Source: a virus. Taken from it: a DNA stretch of 29,401 nt. Shown in pieces: positions 22,623 to 29,401 of the stretch; position 1 is the first letter of the stretch, and every line of letters begins with the position of its first letter. Location of the stretch: IMG/VR virus record IMGVR_UViG_3300002228_000007, positions 1 through 29,401 of that record, one strand, 5' to 3'. Made by a program: the position numbers and the translations under genes. The notes under the pieces were generated by a model that did no database searches, was not told the DNA's origin, and was given only the letters and a program-made list of their open reading frames with translations.

Positions 22623-23236
22623 AGCGCTGCAATATCCAATGCTAACGGCCGGTACTGATCGCTAGTGCCAACGCGCTTGTAAAATCGAACATAGGCCGTG
22701 GCACCGACCGATTGAATAGAATCTTTAAGGGCCTCCATCGCACGTTTCCAGCCTTCGTCATTAATCTCTAAGCGCAGCAGATCTAATACCGCTGCAGTTT
22801 TAAGCTGGCCTTTGCCATTGGTGCGAAAAGCGCGATCAACCAAAACTTTAATGTTGTCGTTAGCGCCTTCGCTCCAGCGAATGATGCAGTCATTGATTAG
22901 CTCGCGGGCCGCTTCCAATTCTTCGGTAAACGCCAGCTGCTCAGCATAGCTACGAATGACTTTGTAGCTTCCGTCGTATGTGCTAATGCTGACGTTGCCT
23001 TTTTTACCACCAAGCTTTACGTCGTATTTCTCGGCAGCGATAGAAACCAAATCGGCAATGTCGTTAAGTGCTCTGCACTTAAATGCTTTGATTTGGTCGT
23101 GCAGCCTTTCAGCTTCTTGCGCCAGTCCAAATGCAATGTCATCACGCAACTTGTCGTGCTCACGCACCTGAGCAAGAGGGATAAGATGGCCCGCAGCATT
23201 GCGGAGGTAGCCTTCTGGGATGGTGTCAGTGTTCAT
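22619..23236 (-). CDS. DUF3164 family early protein
   Basis: The 205-residue protein begins with a PEGYLRNAAGHLIPLAQVRE motif typical of DUF3164, which is widespread in early regions of Mu-like phages. The middle is helical with KYDVKLGGKKGNVSISTYDG, a family-like core. The C-terminal half is mostly helical (AVLDLLRLEINDEGWKRAME). Its function is not known. It overlaps the preceding HTH gene by 11 bases. Confidence 0.9.
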   Translation of the reverse strand: MNTDTIPEGYLRNAAGHLIPLAQVREHDKLRDDIAFGLAQEAERLHDQIKAFKCRALNDIADLVSIAAEKYDVKLGGKKGNVSISTYDGSYKVIRSYAEQLAFTEELEAARELINDCIIRWSEGANDNIKVLVDRAFRTNGKGQLKTAAVLDLLRLEINDEGWKRAMEALKDSIQSVGATAYVRFYKRVGTSDQYRPLALDIAAL

Positions 23237-23507
23237 GGTTTTCTCCAGCGTTAAATGTAGGCCGCATTCGGCGGTGGTAACTTTGAGTTTTAGGCATTGG
23301 CATCAAACCCGCTTTTCGCAACTCTGCGGCTCTTTGCATTACGGTGTGTATGGTTCTACCTAAAGCAAAACTCACCTGTTCCGGTCCGAGCTTTTCGTAG
23401 TACTCAATCAAGTACTTCTGATCGGTAATAATCCAAGGCTGGCCATGTTTATGGTGATACTCGGGGTGATACTTCATACGGCCATATCTGTCATAAGTAA
23501 CTTTCAT
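23226..23507 (-). CDS. Small HTH-like DNA-binding protein
   Basis: The 93-residue protein is basic. A short N-terminal segment rich in Tyr and His (YDRYGRMKYHPEYHHKHGQP) is followed by a three-helix region (residues 28-66) reminiscent of SANT/Myb- or HTH-type folds: TDQKYLIEYYEKLGPEQVS, then GRTIHTVMQRAAELRKAG. Similar proteins occur in Mu-like early operons. Role is probably regulatory or replication related; unproven. Confidence 0.75.
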   Translation of the reverse strand: MKVTYDRYGRMKYHPEYHHKHGQPWIITDQKYLIEYYEKLGPEQVSFALGRTIHTVMQRAAELRKAGLMPMPKTQSYHRRMRPTFNAGENHEH

Positions 23508-23848
23508 GTTGGCAACCTCAGCTGCCCACGCAGATCCGGCAGCGATTCACGCCGCATCGCGGCAACTTGTTCTAGCGAGCACATGGCTCGGTCAAATAAA
23601 TAACTGCAGCAGCGAACCAGTTCGGCCTCGTCGCGGGCCATGTAGTACCCAGAGCCTGGGTGAGCACAAACGTGCAGGCCCGCCTTGCGTAGCTCTACAA
23701 CAGCAGCCCTAACAGCGCGCTCATCACCGGCAGACACCAGCAGTGAGTCGGTAACTTCTTGCGCTAGTTTGGTTACCGTCACACCGTTTTCTTCACCGAT
23801 ATGACGACTCAACACTTGCAGCACGCGGTCAGGGCTGATCTGGCTCAT
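23504..23848 (-). CDS. Small winged-helix protein, likely regulatory
   Basis: I use the ATG at 23848 (114 residues, starting MSQISPDRVLQVLSRH), one base after the previous stop; an upstream ATG at 23917 would overlap that gene by 68 bases. The N-terminal half fits a winged helix: helices at 5-18, 24-34 (TVTKLAQEVTDSL) and 44-55 (ERAVRAAVVELRKAG), then a wing (HVCAHPGSGYYMAR). The C-terminal part is helical with the CSYLFDRAMCSLEQVAAMR stretch. It probably binds DNA. Confidence 0.75.
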   Translation of the reverse strand: MSQISPDRVLQVLSRHIGEENGVTVTKLAQEVTDSLLVSAGDERAVRAAVVELRKAGLHVCAHPGSGYYMARDEAELVRCCSYLFDRAMCSLEQVAAMRRESLPDLRGQLRLPT

Positions 23849-23849
23849 G

Positions 23850-24089
23850 TCAGTTTTGCTCCACAGTTGGAATACGCAACGCGTAAATCGGCCGCTTATC
23901 CACACCACGGCCAACACTCACAATGCGATCGCGAACAATGAGTTTGCAGACAGCGGCCTGCACTACGTCGTGCTTAACTTTCAGGGCTTCCGCCAGATCC
24001 GCGCTACCCATCGGCTGTTCTGTATCAGCTAGTCGGCTGACGATCTGAAAGCAAAGGTCTTCAAGGTAATCACTGCTATATCGAGTCAT
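23850..24089 (-). CDS. Small winged-helix protein
   Basis: The ATG at 24089 overlaps the previous stop as ATGA, so I prefer it to the in-frame ATG at 24104. The 79 residues form a compact winged helix: SSDYLEDLCFQIVSRLADTE, SADLAEALKV, VVQAAVCKLIVRDR, then a wing (IVSVGRGVDKRPIYAL). It resembles its downstream neighbour in layout. It could compete for the same operators or act in transposition control, but nothing in the sequence decides this. Confidence 0.78.
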   Translation of the reverse strand: MTRYSSDYLEDLCFQIVSRLADTEQPMGSADLAEALKVKHDVVQAAVCKLIVRDRIVSVGRGVDKRPIYALRIPTVEQN

Positions 24090-24310
24090 GCTTCTAAGCT
24101 CCACGCTTCAACTTCACAGCGGCTGTGCGCAAGCCGATAGTGAATGCAATTACAGCTCGGACACTCAACCACAGAGTCCCACGGTTCCTCGCCAACGGGC
24201 GGGCGCAGTGCTTGAAGCGTTACACCGCAATCGGGGCAGCTGTAATCAATCACCGGCACCTGCTCGGCTTGGGCGCAGCGCATTAAATGGCTCTGTTTAT
24301 CCACTAACAT
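24086..24310 (-). CDS. Small zinc-ribbon protein (1 of 2 similar)
   Basis: The 74-residue protein has two CxxC pairs (SCPDCG and CPSCNC), so it likely binds zinc. Around them lie ALRPPVGEEPWDSVVEC and a His/Arg-rich tail. GGAGGG lies 7 bases before the ATG. It shares the order C-P-x-C, ALRP, W, VV-x-C, C with the 108-residue product of 24630-24956, so they are probably paralogues. Function is unknown; nucleic-acid or protein contacts are possible. Confidence 0.75.
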   Translation of the reverse strand: MLVDKQSHLMRCAQAEQVPVIDYSCPDCGVTLQALRPPVGEEPWDSVVECPSCNCIHYRLAHSRCEVEAWSLEA

Positions 24311-24633
24311 GCCCGCACCCTCCGGGTGAAATCGCTTTTACGTGAGCGCTTAGGGCGGCAGTGATGACGCAGCGGCTCAATCGCCACACCGTTGCGGTGC
24401 GGCAGCTCATCCACTTCAGCTTCAACACGATCCACTTCAAAACTAATCGCATCGAGCCGCGCCTGCACTGCGCGTTGCGCTGGCAACAGCGGCTGGTACT
24501 CATTTTCATATTTGATTTCGTATCGTTCAGGGGCAGCAAGGTATTGCTCAAACGTCACACCGTGCGCCGACAAACCTAAACGAATGAATCGATCAGCAAA
24601 TTGGTCAATGTAGTGCGGGGCGAAAAGTTTCAT
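24304..24633 (-). CDS. Small early protein, unknown
   Basis: The 109-residue protein begins MKLFAPHYIDQFADRFIRLG. It has a Glu/Ala-rich central helix (AQRAVQARLDAISFEVDRVE) and a very basic end (RPKRSRKSDFTRRVRAC). It lies between the two zinc-ribbon paralogues and overlaps both by 4-7 bases. I recognise no family. The basic end suggests DNA or RNA contact. Confidence 0.7.
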   Translation of the reverse strand: MKLFAPHYIDQFADRFIRLGLSAHGVTFEQYLAAPERYEIKYENEYQPLLPAQRAVQARLDAISFEVDRVEAEVDELPHRNGVAIEPLRHHCRPKRSRKSDFTRRVRAC

Positions 24634-24956
24634 GGCGTCACCCCTTTAGGCACGTCACTCCGAAAGAAAAAAGGCCCAGAAACCATTACCAATCCGTCTC
24701 TAAACACTTCTCGAATATGCCGATTGCTGCAAATTGAGCACTGAACTACCGCAGACCAAAACCCATCATCTTCAATTGGCCGAAGTGCGTACAAATTTTC
24801 GAAACAGTGCGGGCAGCAATACTCCAGTAGCTCTGACTGGTTCAATTCCATGCACCTTATAATTCGGGCTGGGGTTTCAATAAATCGACGATGGATTTCT
24901 GAATTGATTTGAGCATTATCAAAGGTAAATGTTTTTGTAATTTCGTATGTACTCAT
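24630..24956 (-). CDS. Zinc-ribbon protein (2 of 2 similar)
   Basis: I start at the ATG at 24956 because GGGAG lies 6 bases upstream and it forms an ATGA with the previous stop; a start at 24989 is less likely. The 108 residues carry CCPHCF and CSICSNRH pairs around ALRPIEDDGFWSAVVQC, the same layout as the 74-residue paralogue. The N-terminal ~45 residues are extra and helical. Function is unknown. Confidence 0.75.
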   Translation of the reverse strand: MSTYEITKTFTFDNAQINSEIHRRFIETPARIIRCMELNQSELLEYCCPHCFENLYALRPIEDDGFWSAVVQCSICSNRHIREVFRDGLVMVSGPFFFRSDVPKGVTP

Positions 24957-25315
24957 GACCGTCTCCCTTCCAATTTGCTGTTTTCGCATCCGGCGCGGCA
25001 GGCTCTAAACAAACGAACTCGCATCGGGTTGATTGGTGCAAAGGGTTTGCGCTGATGATCTAGGCACTGGTTAGAGGGGATCTCGCCTAGCACTGGGCAA
25101 TACACGGTCTCGCCCATGTAGGCGCCGCGAACGCGCTTTTCAACGCTCGCCAAGTCACCGCCTGCGCCATTTTCACCGTATTTACGTTGTAGCACTTGGC
25201 TAACCACCGCAGGGCTGTAGCCAATTTCTTTGGCAACGGCGCGCTGGCCTTTTGCTGCGACTTGTTCGCGCAGGGCCAAGATCCATGCTGGGTCACTAAT
25301 CAGGTGGGCGTTCAT
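24953..25315 (-). CDS. HTH regulator with Cys-rich C-terminus
   Basis: The 120-residue protein has a helix-turn-helix in its first 50 residues (ALREQVAAKGQRAVAKEIG, then PAVVSQVLQRKYG). The rest contains four cysteines in CPVLGEIPSNQCLDHQR and CRAGC, which could bind zinc. This HTH-plus-Cys layout is common in Mu-like phage early regions as I recall, but its role is not established. It overlaps both neighbours by ATGA. Confidence 0.8.
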   Translation of the reverse strand: MNAHLISDPAWILALREQVAAKGQRAVAKEIGYSPAVVSQVLQRKYGENGAGGDLASVEKRVRGAYMGETVYCPVLGEIPSNQCLDHQRKPFAPINPMRVRLFRACRAGCENSKLEGRRS

Positions 25316-25959
25316 GCGTCACCGCCTTGCGGGCCGCGCTGCCAAACAACTTTGTTTAAGTTGGCATCAAAGAGGCTTTTAGTGCGCTGGATTTGTGGCG
25401 GCTTAGGCCCAGTCCATTTGGATGGCAACAAGCGATAGCGTGAGCGAATTGATCCACGGCCTTGGCGTACAACCACCAAGTACTTCGCTTGAGCCAATAT
25501 CTTGCAATACTCTTTAGCGCTGGCTTCAGACACTAAGTAACCATCGGCATTAATCACCGAGACAAGTTCGAGCCAATCGAATTCACCAAGGGTTTTCATG
25601 CTGCGCCACATGCACTCACGGCCTAAACCTTGGGTGACTTTGCTACCATCTTTGCGCAGGCGCGGGGTTTCAACGCCCGTGTTTTTAATTAAGGTATAGG
25701 TCGACTCAACGCAAACCCCGCGATGCTTTGGAAGCTTTTCAACACTTAAATAACCAGCGTTTAAAAGGCGTTCTAAATAGCTGTTAACGGTATGGTCATT
25801 AACCTCGACCTTGTTGTTTACATAGGAAACCAGCTGAGCCTGAGTGAAGGTGAGCAATTCACGTATGGCTCGCCAGATGGCATCTTGGGTACCGTATTGC
25901 CCAATACTGACTGGCTTACGGCCCATGCCCTTTGCGGGCTGCTTAGTAGCTACTGTCAT
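25312..25959 (-). CDS. Protein with two winged-helix repeats
   Basis: The 215-residue protein seems to hold two similar winged-helix units. Unit one (residues 25-75) has AIWRAIRELLTFTQAQLVSY, then VNSYLERLLNAGYLSV. Unit two (105-160) has MWRSMKTLGEFDWLELVSVI, then KEYCKILAQAKYLVV. Both have W-R near the start, LVS at the turn and a final hydrophobic strand, so an internal duplication is likely. It begins inside the stop of B (ATGA). A DNA-binding role in replication or transcription is inferred. Confidence 0.78.
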   Translation of the reverse strand: MTVATKQPAKGMGRKPVSIGQYGTQDAIWRAIRELLTFTQAQLVSYVNNKVEVNDHTVNSYLERLLNAGYLSVEKLPKHRGVCVESTYTLIKNTGVETPRLRKDGSKVTQGLGRECMWRSMKTLGEFDWLELVSVINADGYLVSEASAKEYCKILAQAKYLVVVRQGRGSIRSRYRLLPSKWTGPKPPQIQRTKSLFDANLNKVVWQRGPQGGDA

Positions 25960-26696
25960 ACCAGCTTCCTCGCAGGTGCTTGGCCTGTATAAAAACCGCG
26001 ACTACCCCAGCGTTTTTTGTCTACGCTGTCCCAGCCTTCTTGCTCGGCGGCAACGCGTACTTTGTCGAGGTTCACGCAGATCCGCCGCACACTGCCGCGA
26101 GCCAGTTTGGTAATTTCCCTTTGCAGATCTGGTTTAATTTCTATGCCGCGCGCGTACACACGGCAAAGGCTGGCAGTGTCTTTGTCGCCAGCAGGCTGCG
26201 CCGGTACCCAATCTAATATGCGGCCGTCAAAGCGCTCCCAGCGCTTAAGCTTGGCGGGTAGCTTTTCTTCGCCAATGAGCAGCATGGGGGCTTTGCTGCC
26301 TTCGTAAATATCGCGAATAATTTCAACCGCTTTCTTATCAACGATGTGATCCACTTCATCAATAATCAGCGGCCGCTGGCTTTGCGCTAACTCTTCGGAT
26401 ATTTGATCCGTCATTTTGTAAATCGTCGACGCAGCCGTAATGCCCATGTCGAGCAGTATGGCTTCGAGCAGTGCCTTCTTAGTCCAAGAGCTACGGCACT
26501 CCACGTAATGAGCGCGCAAGGTATTGGCAACAAACGTGGCGCTGTAGCTTTTGCCAAATCCGCTGGGGCCAAACATCACTACCATGCCAGGCAGTGACTC
26601 GGCGCGGTTTTGTGCGCGCTCCACTGCGGCCTTGGTCAGCGCCATGTTGGTTAGCGGTGCCATGCCGCTAATGTTGTCGATATCGGTGATTGTCAT
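25956..26696 (-). CDS. B: Transposition target-selection ATPase, MuB-like
   Basis: The 246-residue AAA ATPase has a Walker A (GPSGFGKS, residues 43-50) and Walker B (LIIDEVDH, 110-117). The family binds target DNA, oligomerises with ATP and stimulates the transposase. It is shorter than Mu B (312 residues) and lacks the N-terminal HTH domain; a short N-terminal segment (ISGMAPLTNMALTKAAVERA) replaces it. This form is found in other B3-like transposable phages. AAGGAAAT precedes the ATG and the gene follows A by 52 bases. Confidence 0.93.
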   Translation of the reverse strand: MTITDIDNISGMAPLTNMALTKAAVERAQNRAESLPGMVVMFGPSGFGKSYSATFVANTLRAHYVECRSSWTKKALLEAILLDMGITAASTIYKMTDQISEELAQSQRPLIIDEVDHIVDKKAVEIIRDIYEGSKAPMLLIGEEKLPAKLKRWERFDGRILDWVPAQPAGDKDTASLCRVYARGIEIKPDLQREITKLARGSVRRICVNLDKVRVAAEQEGWDSVDKKRWGSRGFYTGQAPARKLV

Positions 26697-26748
26697 GTAT
26701 TATTTCCTTGTTGTTGATTAGTCATGTAGTCGACGATCTACCGGACAG

Positions 26749-28878
26749 TCAGTTGCTGCTGGCTGTCCGTTCTAGTTCTTTGTCCCAGTCCTCCATTAGT
26801 TTTCGGTTTGTAAATTCAGGGTTTGCTTCGTTTTTCGTCCACCATTTGGCGTCGATCTGCGAAAGTGTTTCGCCTTGCTCCACTGCCTCGCCCACTCTTA
26901 GCCAGCGCTGATATGCGGTGCTTTCTGGCTGTGGTTCTTGAGGTTGCAATAGGGCTTTAACATCGGCCATCGAGGGTTCAGCTTCTTTTTCCCAATAGTC
27001 GTCGGGCGATTTGGTGTCGGGCATTTCAATATTGGCGCGAACGGGGCGCACAATTTTGCTTGCAATTGGGTCGGGTAATTCTGGCCGCGCCAAGCGCTGA
27101 GATACGCCCGCTATATCCATGCGTATTTCGGCTTTCGCTGCTTCCTTGGTGGCCTTAATGAATTTCTTGCGTTCGCGGCCATAGATGCGGCTACCATCGC
27201 TGTCACCAAAGCCCTTGGCTTCTAGGCACTCGGCAGTGGTAATAAAGCGGCCGTCCAGCGTGTAGGCGTAAACCTGCTGGTGTAGGCAGTCCGGATCAAA
27301 CCGAGCCACAATCTTGATGCCGCGATCGCCGTATTCCATTAGCTCTTGGGCAAAGTAGCGGTTACGGCCCTCACGGCCTTCGCCTGTTCTGGCGCCAGCA
27401 GCCAAAGTGAAACAACCCGTTTTATCAACACGAATGGCTTCTGCGGTTAGCAGCCACATGCGCCGCTGCGCTTCGGTTGCCTTTCGAATAGGTGCTACCG
27501 CATACGATTCGTTAAACACCTGATCAAAACTTAAAGTGCCACCGGCCATTTGGGTACGGCGCCCCACTTTGGCATTCCAGTTAATAATTTCTTCATTAAG
27601 CACGCGGACAAAATCTTCTAACGGTACGGTTTTGGAGCCGTAGTTCTCAGGCTTGGAGTTAACATTTTGGCCTGCGTAGGCACCGGCAAAATCGGGATGT
27701 CGATCAACGTATTCGCCCAAACCACCCTCGCCAAAAGCGCGCTCTATCGGCTTAGCTTGACCGCGACCTTTCGCCTGGGTACCGGCTTTATCCACGCTAG
27801 TCCAATGCACCTTTACACCCAGCAGCGGGAAGATGCCCAGCGGATCGTCTTCTTTCACTTTAAAGCGATAGCGGTTAGGTACACCACCTGTCATCCATTT
27901 GTTGGCGGCAGCGCGGGTGTTATCGATGGTGACGTGATACGGGATCCCAAACTGCTCAACCAAATCACCAAAGCTCAAGCGTATCGAGTCAGTGTTCTCG
28001 GTAAGGTCTACCCGATAGGCGAGTAATTTGCGCGAATAAATATCTTGCCAAAACCACGTTTTAGGCCGGTCTACCGTGCCGTCTGGCCACTTAACAAACA
28101 CGTTGTGCTGGTAGCCATCACCGTTGATCCATCCCAACGCGTGCATATTGCTTACGCTGCGCTCAACCGAGGGAAAACGACCCGACAGCGCATGCTCACC
28201 TTCACGGCTTAATATGCGTATCGTTGGCGGGATCCGTTCAATAGCCCAACGATTAAACGTGCGAACGGCGGGTATTACCCAGTCGTTTGCCTTGGCTGTG
28301 CGCTTAAGCCGCTCGTAACAACTCGCGATAGATGGCTGTTCAAGGCGCAAATAATCGGCCTTAAAAAAGTCCCATGCTTCAGGTGTACATTCCGCGCTGC
28401 GCTTGGGCTTGCCTTCATGCTGCGGCAACAAATGCACAAGCCAGTCGCTGCGCTCTATGCCTTTTACCAATTCCACCCACTTGTAAATGGTGGCGCGGTT
28501 TGCGCTAAACTCAGCGGCGGCTTTATCGGTAGCAGCAGATTTACCCGTGCCACTAAAAATCAGCTCCTCGCGAAAGGTTAACGCCTCTAATCGACGCTTA
28601 GCCTCTGCCTTAGCATTTGCTCCGGCGCGCTCATAGGCTTGCCATACTGCGTCAGATTGCTCTTGTTGCTTTTCTGCGGTTTGGCGAGCTTCTGCTAGGA
28701 TCAGTGGCTGCTGGATGTCTTTGGGGAGATCGGCTAATGAATAGACCTGACGTGTTCCACCCACAACCGTCTCGGTCTTGTTAGGCCATGCCTCTTTGTT
28801 GGCCCGGCGGCTAATCGTCGATTGATTAAGCCCGGTAGCGTCAACAATTTCCCTAACTGAAAACTGCCGCTCTCTCAT
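26749..28878 (-). CDS. A: DDE transposase, MuA-like
   Basis: The 709-residue transposase joins phage ends to target DNA and drives replication. Residues 1-60 form the winged HTH domain that binds the enhancer-like site in Mu (SVREIVDATGLNQSTISRR). A second helical DNA-binding region spans ~75-230. The RNase H-like core has D254 (INGDGYQH), D319 (HVTIDNTRAA) and E379 (PIERAFGEGG), matching D269, D336 and E392 of MuA. The C-terminal part (470-709) includes the beta barrel and a region that would contact B and ClpX. AGGGG lies before the ATG. A disrupted small gene lies 12 bases upstream. Confidence 0.97.
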   Translation of the reverse strand: MRERQFSVREIVDATGLNQSTISRRANKEAWPNKTETVVGGTRQVYSLADLPKDIQQPLILAEARQTAEKQQEQSDAVWQAYERAGANAKAEAKRRLEALTFREELIFSGTGKSAATDKAAAEFSANRATIYKWVELVKGIERSDWLVHLLPQHEGKPKRSAECTPEAWDFFKADYLRLEQPSIASCYERLKRTAKANDWVIPAVRTFNRWAIERIPPTIRILSREGEHALSGRFPSVERSVSNMHALGWINGDGYQHNVFVKWPDGTVDRPKTWFWQDIYSRKLLAYRVDLTENTDSIRLSFGDLVEQFGIPYHVTIDNTRAAANKWMTGGVPNRYRFKVKEDDPLGIFPLLGVKVHWTSVDKAGTQAKGRGQAKPIERAFGEGGLGEYVDRHPDFAGAYAGQNVNSKPENYGSKTVPLEDFVRVLNEEIINWNAKVGRRTQMAGGTLSFDQVFNESYAVAPIRKATEAQRRMWLLTAEAIRVDKTGCFTLAAGARTGEGREGRNRYFAQELMEYGDRGIKIVARFDPDCLHQQVYAYTLDGRFITTAECLEAKGFGDSDGSRIYGRERKKFIKATKEAAKAEIRMDIAGVSQRLARPELPDPIASKIVRPVRANIEMPDTKSPDDYWEKEAEPSMADVKALLQPQEPQPESTAYQRWLRVGEAVEQGETLSQIDAKWWTKNEANPEFTNRKLMEDWDKELERTASSN

Positions 28879-28890
28879 AGCGCGCCCCTG

Positions 28891-29102
28891 CTAATAGGTC
28901 TCATCCGACTCTCCCATCATCTTCTTCAAGTCGCGGATTTTCTGGGTTGCTTGAGCCTTAGCGTGCTCAAGCCTCCCTAGCTCAGCATTCAATGCCTCAC
29001 GACCTATTAGTAAGCGCCCACCACGAATGCCCGCCAGCCAATTAGTGAACTGATGTGAACAGCAGGCAGTTTCCAACACCGGTACCAGATAAAAGGGAAT
29101 GT
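28891..29102 (-). pseudogene. Small gene upstream of A, probably cut by the insertion sequence
   Basis: The last 62 residues (from a GTG at 29079) form a plausible coiled coil (NAELGRLEHAKAQATQKIRD) 12 bases before A. The same frame continues without a stop upstream across the presumed edge of the insertion sequence to 29146, which suggests that the original start has been displaced. Whether the GTG at 29079 is used is uncertain; it lacks a clear ribosome-binding site. The family is unknown. In transposable phages the region ahead of A normally carries Ner-type or small early proteins. Confidence 0.5.
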
Positions 29103-29134
29103 TGTATGTGTCCCCCTGTGTCAGGCTAGTTGTC

Positions 29135-29157
29135 GCCTCTAATTTTCAGTTAGAGGC
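29135..29157 (+). promoter_or_regulatory. Hairpin covering the transposase ribosome-binding site
   Basis: GCCTCTAA (29135-29142) pairs perfectly with TTAGAGGC (29150-29157) around a 7-base loop. The AGAGG at 29152-29156, 9 bases before the ATG at 29166, lies in the 3' arm. In a transcript entering from outside the element, this would hide the ribosome-binding site, as known for IS10- and IS50-type protection from read-through. Whether the element's own transcript starts inside the stem cannot be seen. Confidence 0.65.
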
Positions 29158-29165
29158 AGTAAATT

Positions 29166-29401
29166 ATGAAAGCAAGATTTACCCAATCGTTCAAAGCTCA
29201 AGCAGTGAAGAAGGCCTTCAGTCGCAGTGGCGATACAACGTTAAAGGCGGTGGCTGATTCGCTGGGGGTTGGTCACTCCACGCTCAACAGGTGGATGGTA
29301 CAATCCCGAGCCCAAGAATCTGAATCCATCACCGCTACCGAGAGCCCAAGCTTACGCCTTATGTCAAAAGAGAAAAGACCACAAGATTGGAGCTTGGAAG
29401 A
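29166..29401 (+). CDS. Transposase OrfA-like protein, partial (cut by window edge)
   Basis: The 78 visible residues start MKARFTQSFKAQAVKKAFSR and contain a helix-turn-helix (TLKAVADSLGVGHSTLNRWM, residues 25-44), the pattern of IS3-type OrfA and related transposase N-termini. A KRPQDWS motif near residue 70 is familiar from a group of such transposases in Gammaproteobacteria. The DDE part, whether fused or in a second frame, is outside the window. The family assignment is therefore tentative. Confidence 0.8.
   Translation, partial: MKARFTQSFKAQAVKKAFSRSGDTTLKAVADSLGVGHSTLNRWMVQSRAQESESITATESPSLRLMSKEKRPQDWSLE

Larger units (their letters stand above)
29103..29401 (+). mobile_element. Insertion sequence, left part only
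   Basis: The right end of the window enters an insertion sequence that carries a transposase in the opposite direction to the phage. The left edge is placed near TGTATGTGTCCCCC at 29103, where the phage-like frame stops making sense, but without the other end or target duplication the boundary could differ by ~20 bases. A direct TGTGTC doublet (29107 and 29117) and a hairpin (29135-29157) lie in the leader. The element continues past 29401. Confidence 0.65.

Overview
The window is most of a Mu-like transposable prophage, read almost entirely on the minus strand, with one insertion sequence cut by the right edge. The transposition genes (MuA- and MuB-type), GemA, a Mor-family activator and the head genes in Mu order (gp25-gp32, T, gp35-gp37 homologues) identify it. 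No tail sheath or contractile-tail gene is seen. After the gp37-like gene come a lambda-type tail tube, a frameshifted G/GT chaperone pair and a very long tape measure, so the virion is probably a siphovirus like Pseudomonas B3 or D3112. The host is most likely a gammaproteobacterium, perhaps marine; that is inferred from gene style and was not tested.

Layout in order of transcription, right to left. (1) 29401-29080: the start of an insertion sequence with its own plus-strand transposase, inserted in or just upstream of a small gene that precedes the transposase. (2) 28878-25956: the A transposase and B ATPase. (3) 25959-21083: about thirteen small early genes, nearly all overlapping by 1-11 bases. 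Several are winged-helix, HTH or zinc-ribbon proteins, and the run ends in DUF3164, GemA and Mor. (4) 21082-20898: the intergenic switch where Mor probably acts. (5) 20897-19326: the lysis cassette of holin, transglycosylase endolysin, inner spanin and outer spanin. (6) 19333-14673: a DksA-like protein, gp25-27 homologues, large terminase and portal. (7) 14672-13060: an accessory island of five small genes, three encoding membrane proteins and two lying on the opposite strand to the late operon. (8) 13059-7395: MuF head protein with a toxin-like C-terminus, gpG-like protein, protease/scaffold, decoration protein, major head protein and head-tail connector genes. (9) 7395-1: tail completion, tail tube, chaperones and tape measure, which runs off the left edge.

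The genes form a normal lytic programme: A and B replicate by transposition, Mor switches on late genes, TerL and portal package DNA, and the protease matures the head. The points most worth a second look are the island between portal and MuF, which has two divergent genes sharing an 11-base Shine-Dalgarno spacer on both strands; the textbook -1 frameshift site in the tail chaperone; the nuclease-like tail on MuF; and the insertion sequence sitting upstream of the transposase, with a hairpin over its own ribosome-binding site. Repressor, Ner, phage ends and tail-tip genes are outside the window or lost.
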